Assembly: GCA_003971905.1 (NCBI GenBank)
Contig: RSEE01000026.1
Span: forward strand, 558,001 to 622,000
Origin: Moniliella sp. 'wahieum'
Taxonomy: Eukaryota > Basidiomycota > Moniliellomycetes > Moniliellales > Moniliellaceae
Direction: 5' to 3'
DNA: 64,000 nucleotides
Shown: positions 1-11,130 of the stretch, piece after piece
How the letters are laid out: each line of letters opens with the position of its first letter
Position numbering within the stretch: the stretch's first letter is position 1
Notes under the pieces: generated by a model
Databases searched by the model: none
What the model was told of the DNA's origin: nothing
What the model saw: the letters and a program-made list of their open reading frames with translations, nothing else
Program-made: the position numbers and the translations under genes

Positions 1-2038
1 GTATGGGACAGTCTTTTGAGACTCTTGCTTGGCCGCAACATGCGCGTCACAACGTTGGGCTTGTGTACGGGCGGGTTGGCCAGATCGACGGCGTGAATGG
101 CACTGCCCATGGATTGGAAACTGACGTTAGACTCTGAGGGGTGGTGATGCGTGCGCCGCCCCAACTCGTTCACGGGCGAGTTGGCGGCACTCATTCGATA
201 CACTGGCGAGGTGGCTGTGCCATGAGCAACCGCTACGGCCACTGCGGCCGCTTCCTCTTCCACGCGCATCTCAGCTTCGGCCGCAGTTTTGTGATGAACA
301 CGGTCGTGTACGCCCGCCGCATCCTTCGCTTGCTTTTTGAGGGCACGGCGCTGCTTTGGAGTCATGGTTGCCTTGCGGTCAATCTTGTGAGCCTTGTTCT
401 TGGCCTTGAGTTTGGCCACCTCATCCTCTGCCGCTTGAGCCGCTTCTGCCGGAGGGAGGTGACGGCGACGATTTGTGTCGTAGAGACGATAGGCATAGGA
501 CCTGGGAATGTCATTGTTGTCCGGGAGGGGCAGCATACCGAGTTTTGTCCTGCGTCGAAGGGCCCGGCGACGGAGCATGGTAATGCGGAACATGCGATAC
601 GAGTCGCGCAGTCGCGACGGGGCCAAGAGGAAACCGGTGAGGTTGAACAGCACACAAAATCTTGTCGATTCTCTCGATCCAAAGACGCCGATGAGGCGGA
701 GTCCACCAATGGACAATCAAAATGAAGATGGCAATGCCCCACGCGGCCACCAACAACCCGTAAAAGACCATCAAGAATCCCAGAGCTGGCAAACAATGAA
801 CGAAAGGCATGGTGAGTATAATTAGAACGGAACGAGAGGGAGGGGTATCCACATACGAGTCCGGAGGTATCGACCGAACCCAATCAGGCCCCGACGGAAG
901 CGTTCGCGCGGGGTTTGAAGTCTGGTAATCGCCGCCTCTACTGCCTCATCCTCCTCGGCTTGCTCTTGAGACAAGCGTGCTTCGTCCTCCAACTTGCTTT
1001 TGGGAGAGGCGGGAGCGTCAGAATTAAGTATCTCTTCCTCCGCCGGCGGAGAGAGGCTGTCCAAGGCATTGAAAGGGGGAGGTGGTGGTACCGCACCAGC
1101 CTCCTGTGTTGTTGTCTGCCGCCAGCACCCAGTAGTGGGACCTGGCCCAAAAGTCCATGTCGCTGGTCCGAGCCAGGCTGCCCTGGGGAAGGAAGAACCG
1201 CAGATTGACCCACTGCCTCGCCAGAATATGTGGTGTAAGTGTAGGGGACACCCAAGGGCGTACCCGTGGTAGGGTCAATTTTTGCATCGCCGGGGGATTT
1301 GGCAGTGGACTCGTCCGAAAGAACAGGGTTCAACTCCAACTGGGGCTTACCCAACAGATCCGAGGCGTCCCCAATTGTTTGCCCTGCACGCATATCTCCA
1401 TGGGACGCAAGGGGATCCACGGCGGGAGGAGGCGCTGTCGTCCCAGACGGTCGGTCAGGTGTGGTGACGCCCAAAGGGTCGGCGGCCTGTGTGGCAACGT
1501 CTTCTGTCATGGGCGTTAAGGCCTTGGGGGGAGGCACGACCTTGGGAGAGGCTGCCGCGGTTGACTGCCACGACGGCTAAACGACCCGAACAGCGGCGCG
1601 GCGGCGGCTGGTCAGGAGAGTCAGGGTCGTGACTAAAAGAGGGAAGGCGGGCACGGAGACGGCTGTGGGTCGAAGCGGCCGAAGCGCGGCGGGAAGACAG
1701 AGCGACGGGTAAGTGCTGAGGGCTGTTGGGCGTGTGGGCGAGGGTGAGGTGGAAGGGTGGAGAGGGTCGGTACCCGGGGCGGCAGGGTCGATTTCATGGT
1801 CATCATAGCCATCGCGGAGCGTCCCCGGGACAAGGTCAGACCAGGAGGGAATGGGGGGCGGGTGAAAGGAGGGCGCAAAGAGCACGCCCTGGATGTTGCT
1901 CCATGTGTTCATGGCGGCATAGGCTGGGTCTACCACGTCCCATACATCGGCCTCCTGGGCACGCTGGGCCTCTGCATCGGCCGCAGCTTCGGCGCGGGTC
2001 TGGCTGGTGGCATGAGCGCGGGAACGGATGCCGCGCAT
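1..2038 (-). CDS. DUF2985-like integral membrane protein, 3' end cut by window edge
   Basis: Unnamed fungal membrane protein, incomplete at its C-terminus. The ATG at 2038 opens an Ala/Gln-rich segment, then a long Pro/Thr/Ser-rich linker (about 1540-1000). Next comes a cationic stretch with FRRGLIGFGRYLRT (about 900), a hydrophobic double span (FLMVFYGLLVAAWGIAIFIL, about 800) and the motif WIERIDKI...LFNLTGFLLAP followed by RLRDSYRMFRI (about 690-590). The pattern of a basic segment, two spans, then W-I-E and a LAP-xRxRD motif is what I associate with fungal DUF2985/PLAC8-like proteins, whose function is not well defined. The tail (500-1) is Lys/Ala-rich and probably cytosolic. The frame steps at the TTTT run near 657-660: adding one T joins WIERIDKI to FCVLFNLTG. 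Further steps occur near 820-1060. Family moderately sure; exon structure not. Confidence 0.6.
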
Positions 2039-2205
2039 GGCGTTGAGGCCCAGGCGCGTCGAGTAGCTGGGGAGGCAGTGGCAGTGAGGGGGGGGCGGCC
2101 GTCGGGAGAAGAGGGAGGCGGTGGATGGAAGAGGCTCATTGTGTGGGTCGGAACAGTGTGGAGGGGCGCAGCTCCCGGCGAGGGCGGCGAGGCGGCTGTG
2201 AGGGA

Positions 2206-2330
2206 GGCAGGTGTGCGTGTGGCGGTGCGCCTGGGGGTGGCGATGCGCCTGGGGTGGCGATGCGCCTGGGGGTGGCGATGCGCCTGGGGTGGCGATGCGC
2301 CTGGGGGTGGCGAAGCGCCGGACATGGCGG
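2206..2330. repeat. GC-rich minisatellite, 17-18 bp unit
   Basis: About six tandem copies of a unit resembling GGCGATGCGCCTGGGGGT, alternating between 17 and 18 bp (four or five G), lie just 5' of the proposed start of the DUF2985-like gene. Followed by a short (GGCGGT)n run near 2350-2375. The alternating length keeps no reading frame, so this is probably untranslated. Confidence 0.85.
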
Positions 2331-4187
2331 GTGGGCGGGAGACGCCGGCGGTGGCGGTGGCGGTGGCGGTGGCGGCAGGGATGGATGGATGCGGGCGGAC
2401 AGAGCGAGGCAGGCCGAGCGAGGCTGCAGACGGCGATGCATGCGGTGAATGGTGAATGTTGAGCCTGGCGGGTGGGCACGGGGGCACACTGGCTGCTCGC
2501 TGGCTGGGTCTGATCTGCGGTCCGTCGCAGCCTGTCGCAGCCACAAAGCGACCATCGCTGATCGATCGCATGCATGACATGTGACGCTGCCATCGCAGAT
2601 GCCCCCGCAGGCTGTGCTCGTGCCCAGCGCCCATACGCGCGCACGCCCGTAGGGTTGGGCATTTCGTCACGCGTCTGTAGTCACTAGTCACTGGTCCTAG
2701 TCACTAGTTGTGCATGATGCATGAGTCACACTCGGCAATCACATACCCGTCACCGGCCTTCCGCCTGCGCCTGGCCGCCTCGTCCGACGGGCCATCCCAC
2801 TCCTTCCCCAACAGCAGTCCGCCTCGACCATTGCATACCAGCGCCCAGCCCACCACCATACAAACACGAATCCCTGCCAGGGCACAGCACAGCAGCCGCA
2901 TGGTAGGAGCAACAGAACAACTTGTCCCGTAAAAAAAAGATGCACTGCAGGCACTACTGAACTACTACCGGACACTCTTTGCTGCACCTCTCTCCCTGTG
3001 GGCATTGATGGGGGTCAGAGGGTGTGCCTCAGTACGTTCAGTGGGCTATAGTGGCAAAAATCTAATGCAGTAGATCGATGATTGATGATCGTCGATTGGC
3101 TTGTTGGTCGCTGCTGGCCCACCGAAACCAAAGCAGGCTAGTAGCTGTTCCTCTCAATCGAGAGAGGGCAAGTTCATCGTTCGGATGTGTCCGCCACTTC
3201 ATTCGTCGTATCCAACTAATGGCAGACGCCAGAGGGTCCTAATCTGTTGCTGGCGGATCCCTTGGCTTCCTAGAAGGGTTTGACGCGCGCCAACAACACA
3301 CACGTCGGATGAGCAGTCGGTTTAGACGCAGTGCTTCTTCGTCCCAGCCTTAGGCTCTGTCAATGATAAGGTCACACTGTATACACCTTATACCTTCACA
3401 ACCGTCTGAGAGTTCTGAATGCTGGATGCTGAAGAGATGCTGAGGGTCCAGCATGGGAATCACAAATGGAAGGTATACTGTGTAGATGAGGGAAAGGGTC
3501 GGGGCTTAGGAGGGCACCGTGTGGCCTGCCAGGCGAGATTAGTACTAGTAAGCAAACCAGATGGGCCTGTACATGTATTTTACACGGGGGTTTGTGTTCT
3601 TTTTGACGCATTATCATATTGGTTCCAAAGATGGAATACCTATACCACGCAGATCGAGGGGGCTGGGGGGGGGGGTATTGGGCACACGTTAAACACCCAA
3701 CCGCAGTCGTGTCGTGGGAAGTCAAAAGCGATATTCACCTCGGGAAGTAGACGCGCTGGTGCCGAGGGAAGACGGTTGTGGATGCCATTGCTGTGTGGGT
3801 GTCAACGTTGCCAACGGCGTCCATGTGGGCAGAACAGACGAGACGATGCTGGGGCGATGTGAGAGAGGGTATCATCATAGAGTGCTAGGCGTCCCTGGCT
3901 GCACTCTTCCCCATTGATCGGGGAGGGTGGCGCTGAGGCTCACTTGTGACATGTGGCATGTGAGCAGACAAGCGAGGTGCGGGGATTGCAATGTTCAACA
4001 CCCACTGGCCCCAGCCCAACCCTAATGCTGAATGCGCAGAGACCAACTGCGGGGGAGGAGCGACTGGCGACTGCCACTCACTTATCAGGGCGTCAGGGCG
4101 AGCGAGGCAGACCAACGGGTGTGTGGTTGGTGCGCACCACAAGGCTGAATGCTGCCAGTGAATGCTACTCGACGCTCTGGATGGCGA
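2331..4187. other. Intergenic region, no gene recognised
   Basis: Between the 5' end of the DUF2985-like gene (-) and LCB2 (+). It contains CATGTGAC near 2578, GTCACGCGTC near 2667 and a run of TCACTAG heptamers at about 2680-2709, all of types seen repeatedly in this window. Only short or low-complexity open frames are present and none resembles a known protein. 3300-3900 is visibly less GC-rich than the flanks. Confidence 0.5.
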
Positions 4188-4305
4188 TGGATGGATGGGA
4201 TGGATGGGATGGATGGATGGATGGTGAATGCGGGATGTTGGATGCGGGATGCTATGCTGGATGCTGGATGCTGAATGCTTGATGCTGAATGCTGAATGCT
4301 GGATG
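4188..4305. repeat. GGATG-rich and ATGCTGR heptamer tandem repeats
   Basis: Two adjacent simple arrays in the LCB2 upstream region: a GGATGGATGG-type run (about 4188-4225), then seven or eight copies of the 7-bp unit ATGCTGG/ATGCTGA (about 4250-4305). They lie 180-300 bp upstream of the LCB2 start codon. Confidence 0.85.
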
Positions 4306-4483
4306 GGACGGGACGGGGGGACGGATGGGCTGCTGAAGCTGAGGATGGCAGGGACTGTCGTTGGGACGTGCACGTGAGGCCAGTGCGCGAGCGCTCTGTT
4401 TTGGCGCAGCGCCGCAGCAGAATCAAGCACCCACCACCCTCCGCCTATCTTCTTCCCTTCTCCCACCACCACCTCCTCTCGCC

Positions 4484-6485
4484 ATGGCGGCCAAACCCGC
4501 CACCACCTTGCCGCGCGGCCTGTCCGAGCCCGATACACCGCCTGCTGCCACCGCACCTGTTGCTGCCCTGCCTGCGGAATCCGAGGGCACCCGCCTCATC
4601 CATCAAGAATTTGGCTACGACCCCAACCCCGCCTACCGCTACACAAGCCAGCACCGTTCCAGCGACCCGTTCCCCGCGCCATTTGAAGAAGAGCCGGCAT
4701 ACAGTGTTCTCATCTGTACCTACCTCACCTACGCCGTGCTCATTGTGATTGGCCACTGCCGCGACTTTGTGGGCAAACGCCTGTTCCCCAAGCACTACGA
4801 GCACTTGGTGGAGCATGAAGGCTATGCGGCGCTCAACTCGGACTTTGACTCGTTCTACACTCGTCGGCTCAAGAAACGACTGGACGATTGTTTTGCCCGT
4901 CCGGTCACGGGTGTGTGTGGGCGGACGGTGGCGCTGCTGGACCGGGTCAGTTGACTACTTTGATACGTTTGAGCTGACCGGCACGCAAACTCGTAGCCTC
5001 AACGTCACGCCTACAATTACCTTGGCTTTGCCCAGTCGCACGGCGGATGTGCGGATGCAGTGGAGACGTGTTTGCGTACGTATGGTCTTTCGTCGCTGGG
5101 CAGTCGCTTGGGGGCGGGCTACTTGGATCTACAGCAGCAGTCCGAACGCTTGGTGGCCCAGTTTATCGGACAAGAGGATGCCTGTGTGATCAGCATGGGC
5201 TTTGCCACCAACTCGACCACCATCCCTGCCCTCGCCGGACCGGGTACTCTCATCATCTCGGACGAGTACAACCATTCTTCCATTCGATTTGGCGCGCGTC
5301 TATCTGGTGCGCACATCCGGCAGTACCGCCACAACGACATGCACAACTCGAAGCCCTGTTGCGCGAGTGCATTTCCCAAGGCATGCCTCGCACCCATCGT
5401 CCTTGGAAGAAGATTATTGTCATGGTAGAGGGCTTATACTCCATGGAGGGCACACTGGTCAATTTGCCCGAAATGATTCGACTCAAACACGGTATAAGGT
5501 ATGTGGTACTATTCCTGTTCCCTTCTGTTGCGTGCAACGAGCTAAGGACCCCCCCCCCCCCTCCCATCGCCCCTTCTCCCCCCCTTTTCAGTTCTACCTC
5601 TATATCGATGAGGCCCACTCAGTCGGTGCGATTGGTCCCAACGGACGCGGGGTGTGCGACTACTTTGGTGCAGATCCCAAAGAGGTGGACGTCTTGATGG
5701 GCACCTTTACCAAATCATTTGGTGCGGCGGGCGGGTACATTGCTGGGTCAAAGGAGTGGTGGCGCGGGTTCGTCTGATGAACCATGCCAACAACTTTGGG
5801 GAAACACTTTCGCCGCCCGTGTTAACTCAAATCGTAGCTTCCATGAGCAGCATTATGGGTGTGGGTAACCACACGGACCAACTGGCCTTGGTGCCCTCCT
5901 TTGTCCGTGAGGGCCTGCCGCGCGACATGCTGACCGGTCAGGAAGGCCATGAACGCTTGCGTCGGTTGGCGTTTAATGCTCGCTACCTATCCTCAGGTTT
6001 GCGCAAACTCGGTTTCATCATCTATGGGCACCGTGACAGTCCAATTATTCCTCTTCTGTTGTTCCAGCCAGCCAAGATGCCCATGTTTGCACGGATGATG
6101 TTGGACCGATCGTTAGCACTCCCACCGTCGCAGCGGCGCGTGCAAGCTGCTCACCTTGCGCACCTCTCGCCGGACGAAAGGAAAAAGTGGTGGGGATCGA
6201 CAACCCGGCTCACTTGATCCCTGAACAGGTCCCGTCGCGTCCGCCAATCAATGTGGTGGTAGCCTACCCCCCGCCACACCGCTCGTCTCGTCTCGTGTGC
6301 GCTTTTGTGTGTCCGCGGCGCATACCAAGAAGGACATGGACGATGTGTTACGTGCATGTGACGAGATTGGAACGTTGATTCACCTGAAGTACGGGTCGGG
6401 AGGACCGGGCGGAAGATGGTCGATTGAGCAGGTGATTGATCGGTGTATGGATCTGGTGGCCTGGGATGGTGTTAGCCCCATCTAA
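4484..6485 (+). CDS. LCB2: Serine palmitoyltransferase subunit 2 (LCB2)
   Basis: PLP-dependent alpha-oxoamine synthase that condenses serine with palmitoyl-CoA, the first step of sphingolipid synthesis, as a heterodimer with LCB1 in the ER membrane. Visible in order: an N-terminal hydrophobic span ([18 protein letters not shown], about 4700), [23 protein letters not shown] (about 5260-5320), [27 protein letters not shown] (about 5600), the PLP-lysine motif [13 protein letters not shown] (about 5700) and [13 protein letters not shown] (about 6030). The Thr-Lys-Ser PLP motif marks it as LCB2 rather than LCB1. One clear intron, 5499-5591 (GTATGT...TTTCAG), precedes [13 protein letters not shown] 4484 has a good context (GCCATGG). 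At least seven single-base frame steps (about 4951, 5002, 5346, 5491, 5770, 6184, 6268; one extra base, six missing) must be corrected to read the whole protein. Taken as assembly error because conservation continues on both sides of each. Confidence 0.95.
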
Positions 6486-7077
6486 GCTGCAACCCTTCTA
6501 ACTCTGCACTACCCCTTCGAACCCATCTACCCCCTCCCTCCCCTCTTCCTCACGCCCTTCTCGGTACCTTGTCTTGTCTTTGGGCGGGGAGGACATCCCG
6601 CTTCGCTGCGACCAGATCCGCATCGCCTCCCCCAGGGTGTGGGGAGATGATGGTTCAAGGTTGAACAGGTAGCACTTTGCCGAGCCCACTGTTTAAACAC
6701 TTGGCAGCCCACATTCTGTTCCCCTGGTGGTTTTTTGTTTTGTTTCTTGACGCCCCTGTTTTTGACCTGACCTTGGAGAAAGCTTGGCTCTCCTGCCCTC
6801 CCTTCTCTCGCATTAAGCATTGCTCATGACCCCTGTCCTAATCTCTCCGCTACGTTCCTACCCAAGCCCCCTCCTCTCCTTTCCCCACAAGGCCTCGCCC
6901 ACAGTCCATGTCCAAGTCCATCTGAGCCCCAGATTCTCATACTACCCACAGCTTGATGTTGGAACAATACATATAACCTCACCCCCCGCGTGCGCGTCAC
7001 ATAGCATATGCACCTCCTGCCCATAAGCCAACCACGGTGCGTGGGTCCTCTTCTTGGCTGGCCGATTAGCCGAGTCA
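6486..7077. other. Convergent intergenic spacer
   Basis: Lies between the stop of LCB2 (+) and the stop of the kinase gene (-), so it holds two 3' ends. Pyrimidine-rich on the plus strand; no coding signal or RNA gene seen. Confidence 0.6.
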
Positions 7078-10000
7078 TCACTCCAACAACCCCCCCACAG
7101 TTCCACCCAGCAACTCCAACCAGCGCGCTAACTCCTCCACCCGTGCGCCCAACGCCAAGCTGACTTGTTCCTTGGACGTGAGAGCGGCCAAGTCCAAAGC
7201 CACCGGGGGCGGGACGACAAGGGCCGACGTAGCGGACGAACCCGACGCCCCCGACGCCCCCGATGCACCGGAGGGAACACCTGGGCGCACCTCGCTTCGT
7301 CCTTCGCGGCTCGTGGTCCGAGCCGGACGAGGCACGGAGACAGGACCGGCGCCACTGGTGGGATCCGATCCGCCATGGGTGCCACGGGTATGCACGCTGC
7401 CCCTTGAGTGAGGTACGGGCGGAGGTGGTCCACGGCCTGTCCCGCCGATTGCGGGGGTGGGGCCTAAGGAAGCCGGTGGATCAGGTGCACTTTCGGTACG
7501 GGAGCGACGTTGAGTGGTGTGGGTGCTGTCGGGTGGGGAATCGGGCGGAGGGGGCACGGGGGTGGTGGGCGTACCTGTCCCTGGTCCCGATCCGGACGCT
7601 GATCCAGATGAAGGGAGAGGGGGCAAGTACGGTCCCGGGGAGGGGGAAGCGCTCCGAGCTGGCCGAGTGAACTTGGCTTCTTCCAAACTCATACTCGACG
7701 GGAATGTCCCCATGCTGTTTGCGCCAATAGAAGGGGAAGCCGACTGTCCGCGCGCATGACCATGGCTGCGGGCAGATACGCTGCTTTGACCACGGCGATG
7801 CACCGCCGCTGCCCCCCGTATTCGTTGCATTGGTCATGGCAATCAACTTTTGCGATGCTGGGGTGGGAAGGGGCACAGCAGGAACCTCTCGTTCCCTCGT
7901 ACCGGCCGACGGGGTAGGTTGAGAATCTGTCTCGGACGTCCGTGGGCTCGACACCGACCTTGCTTCCTCCCGACTTGGCATGACCACCATCGATTCTGGC
8001 GACAAGGTCTGAGTCCGGCCCGGAACCAAGGCTACCGACGCACCCAAACCCGCCATCGAGTTCGCCGGTGTGTTTGCGACTGTACTCGCGCTCGTTCCCG
8101 AGGGCAAAGGCACCGCAGCTGCGCCCCCGCCGCCTCCAAAACGGAACGGGGTGCTACCTGTGCCTGAGAATCCAGCCACGTGGGGTTTCGCATCCGCGCT
8201 CATCGGGGCGGTTTGGGCGCGTGTGATAACAGGTGGTGGGGGTCGTGGAGTTGGGGTCAACGTAGCCGCCGATTCGGATGAGGTGAGGGGCGTAGCTACG
8301 CCGCCCAAAACAGGTGGTGGGGGCGCTCCATGCTTCCATGTTCACCCCAATGGGAGGTGGGGGACGTAGTGTGCTGCCGAGCGAGTAGGGGGAAGAGGTA
8401 CCTGCAGTGCCCCACTCTGGCAAGGTGATGGCCGACGAGCCGGGAGCGAGCCCAAGGGTGGAGGTGGCAAGAGGGGCATTTCTGCCGTGGTGGGATCGTT
8501 TTCGTCGGCAAAGAGGTGCATCAATGAATTGGCCCGCGAGGGGGTGGAGGAAGAGCAAGAGTCGTGTTGGACCCCCCTTGCCCGAGCGTGGCGGAAGTAG
8601 TGGCGCGAGGGGTGCGAGTCGAGTTGTCGAAATCGAGTGGGTCGTCGACATCTACCTTCCCCCCATCGGGGCGGATGCGGACGTCAGCATCCGAGTCGGA
8701 TCCCGAGCCAGTGCTGGAAGCAGCACTGCTGAATTCCCATCCGAAGTCACTTTCCACGCCATCGTATACGAACGAGTCGCGTGAATGCGAAGTGGTACTG
8801 TTTTTGCTGGGCTTGCGTTCGACGTCAGCACCATTGGTAGCCAACCCACCAATCAGACTGAATCGCAACCCCCCCTGTTTGACCCAAGTATTGTAGCGTG
8901 TCAGCAGCTCGGTGAGAGCGGTTGTAGGTACTTTGGCAGTCCCCTTGATCCACTTAAATTTGGATAACTCTTCCGCTGTCGGACGTTCGCGAGGAACCTC
9001 GTTCAAACACGCTTGGACCAATTCACGGCACTCTTTGGAAAACCCACTGTCGACGCCTAAGCGAGGAGGGGTATTTTTGGGAATAAGCTGAATCACCCTT
9101 GCTTGATCAATCGATGCAAGCGGTGGGTTGCCCAACAGCATTTCCCAGATCGTGATACCCAGGGACCATACATCGGCGCTTTGGTCGTACAGCGCGCCAC
9201 GCACGATCACCTCGGGTGCCATCCAGTATGGGGTACCGATCATGGTCGTCCGTTTCCACCCTGCATCCTGGGCCGACGTATCTCGGGCCGGTTCCTTTTG
9301 GTTGTGGAATTGTACATCCTTGTGACCAGCCTTTTCGGCTGCGCGCGTCAAGGCACCCAACGCAGTGGCGTAGTTACCGCGGGGATGCTTGTGATCCTTG
9401 TGATCGTGGGCGTCTCCAGCGCCAGCAGGGCGGTAATTGGATCCACTCCATGCCAAGTTCGCCGCCACACCAAAATCACAGAGCATGATCTTGCCCGCAT
9501 TGGTGAGGAGCAAATTGGCAGCCTTAATGTCGCGATGGATCACACCCTGACGATGGAGCCAAGAGGGCCACCAGCGATTCGCGCACCACAAGCGCACTCA
9601 ACCGTTCAGGGATGGGACCGGGTTTCATCTGTTTCCCAGCTGAACGTTAGCAGCAGAATGGGGGGGGAGGGGGGGAGGAGATATTAAGTGTGCGTGGAAA
9701 AGGGTACATACTAAAGTGCGGATGCTGCCGCCCTCGGCCAAGTCCATGACAATCCACACCTCGGGTCCCCGCATCCAGCAACCCCAGTATTTGATGACAT
9801 TGTGGCTGGTGGCATCCTTGAGCTGAGAGAGGAGTGCCACCTCCTGCTGGATATCCTGCGCATCATCCTCTGGCGTGTCGAGGTTGACGACCTTGAGTGC
9901 AACGGGGGTGCCAGTAGCGATGTGCATGCCCTTGTACACAGCGCCATACGCACCGCGGCCAATGAGCTCGATTTTGCGGAAGACGGAGGAGACCGACACG

Positions 10001-10250
10001 GCCGCGCCGGGAGTCAGGGCCGGGGAGGATGCGGAGGGGGCCTGGGTGAGGCCGGAGCGGGTGCTGCTGGCGTATCCGCCACTGTCCTTGGACGCCGAGC
10101 CCTTGCCGCGGGCATGGCCGCGACTGCGGGGGCGGCGGCCTGAGCGATGCGAGTGCGGACGGCGCGGAGGCCAGGACTCCCGGGAGACTCGGACGAGCCG
10201 GGCACCTTGCTTGGGGGCAGTGGCAGCGGAAGGGAGCCCGGCGAGGGCAT
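7078..10250 (-). CDS. NAK1: Nak1/Kic1-like germinal-centre-type Ser/Thr kinase
   Basis: Ste20-family kinase expected to act in the RAM/morphogenesis network controlling polarity and cell separation. The domain begins FRKIELIGRGAYGAVYKG (about 9990-9940) and continues with VALKVVNLDTPEDD, the VIHRDIKAANLLL catalytic loop (about 9545), CDFGVAA (about 9478), GTPYWMAPEV (about 9245) and a lobe ending in a GCK-typical TALTELLTRY. The GCKIII/Nak1 pattern (EVALLSQL, WIVMDLAEGGSIRTL) supports the subfamily. Intron 9629-9711 (GTATGT...ACAG) joins SIRTL to MKPGPIPERL. ATG 10250 has a good context. A roughly 65-residue hydrophilic insert lies between DFG and GTPYW, inside the activation segment. The C-terminal 480 codons are Ser/Pro-rich, then end in a coiled-coil-like segment (KEQVSLALGARVEELARWLE). 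Frame steps near 9568, 8520, 7830 and in the N-terminal tail. Confidence 0.88.
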
Positions 10251-10448
10251 GGCCACGGGGGTGGTGCGGGCGAGGAGGAGGCGAGGTGGGGTGGCGGTGG
10301 TGGCGGTGGCGGCTGAATCTGAGATGTGATGTGAATGCTGGCTGCCGAGTGAACATTGAAGCTTGAAGGCGCAATGCTTTCGATGGCGGCGCCGCGCAGC
10401 TTGCAATGTTGCAAACCTCCATTCCGCCCAGTCTGCCCAGCAATAGTT

Positions 10449-10464
10449 GCACGTGACGCGTAAC
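10449..10464. promoter_or_regulatory. CACGTGACGCGT element upstream of the Nak1-like kinase
   Basis: E-box core CACGTG fused to an ACGCGT (Mlu I box-like) core, about 200 bp upstream of the kinase start codon. The same combination recurs near 33671, 50604-50628 and 46040. Role inferred from position only. Confidence 0.4.
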
Positions 10465-10934
10465 CCCCACCTCAGTTGCTCACTATGCAACCGGGCGGTT
10501 TATCGAGTGCTCTATCGAGAACTGCCCAGTCGATAGAGTGACACTAGTCAAGTGAGTAGTCAAATGGTCTTCATGGCCGGTGAATAGGCCAATGGCCCAG
10601 CTCTGGCGGCCCAGACTGAAGCAACGCACCCGCGCAGCCCCTATGAGCCCGCAGATGCTGCAAATAAAAAGCACAAGAAACCGAGCCACCGGGAGAGAAC
10701 TGAGAGGGGAAGAAAGCGCGTCCTGCATTGACGACAATATACACAGTGAAAACGGTTGCTAGACAACCGAGAGTGGACGGGCCCTTGCCTTGCGCTCACT
10801 TGATCGAGGTGAGCGAGTAGCCTGTCGAGTAGGAAGGCCGCTGGTATATACATTGGGATTGGTGGGAACGAGTTCCATGTTGGCTTGGAGTGGAGATCTG
10901 AGAGCCTCTGCTCACGCCTCTCAGGTACCCCTCG

Positions 10935-11130
10935 TCGCTAGTCGCTAGTCGCTAGTCGCTAGTCGCTAGTCGCTAGTCGCTAGTCGCTAGTCGCTAGTCG
11001 CTAGTCGCTAGTCGCTAGTCGCTAGTCGCTAGTCGCTAGTCGCTAGTCGCTAGTCGCTAGTCGCTAGTCGCTAGTCGCTAGTCGTCGCTAGTCGCTAGTC
11101 GCTAGTCGCTAGTCGCTAGTCGCTAGTCGC
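10935..11130. repeat. (CGCTAGT)n heptamer array, about 28 copies
   Basis: Almost perfect 196-bp array of one 7-bp unit with a single irregularity (a duplicated GTC near 11088). It begins immediately at the 3' end of the neighbouring minus-strand gene: the TAG stop at 11123-11125 is part of the first unit. No spacers, so this is a satellite-type repeat and not a CRISPR. Confidence 0.97.

Noticed and set aside
2136-2555. Pro/His-rich minus-strand ORFs over the GC minisatellite
   Set aside because: Composition is fully explained by the 17-18 bp repeat; several frames are open at once and no motif is present.
4484-6485. LCB2 as a pseudogene
   Set aside because: Every interruption is a single-base step with conserved sequence resuming immediately, splice sites and catalytic residues are intact, and the same pattern affects many other essential genes in the window.
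10935-11130. CRISPR-like or telomeric array
   Set aside because: The 7-bp units are contiguous with no spacers, there are no cas-like genes, the setting is eukaryotic, and the unit is not a TTAGGG-type telomere repeat and lies internally.
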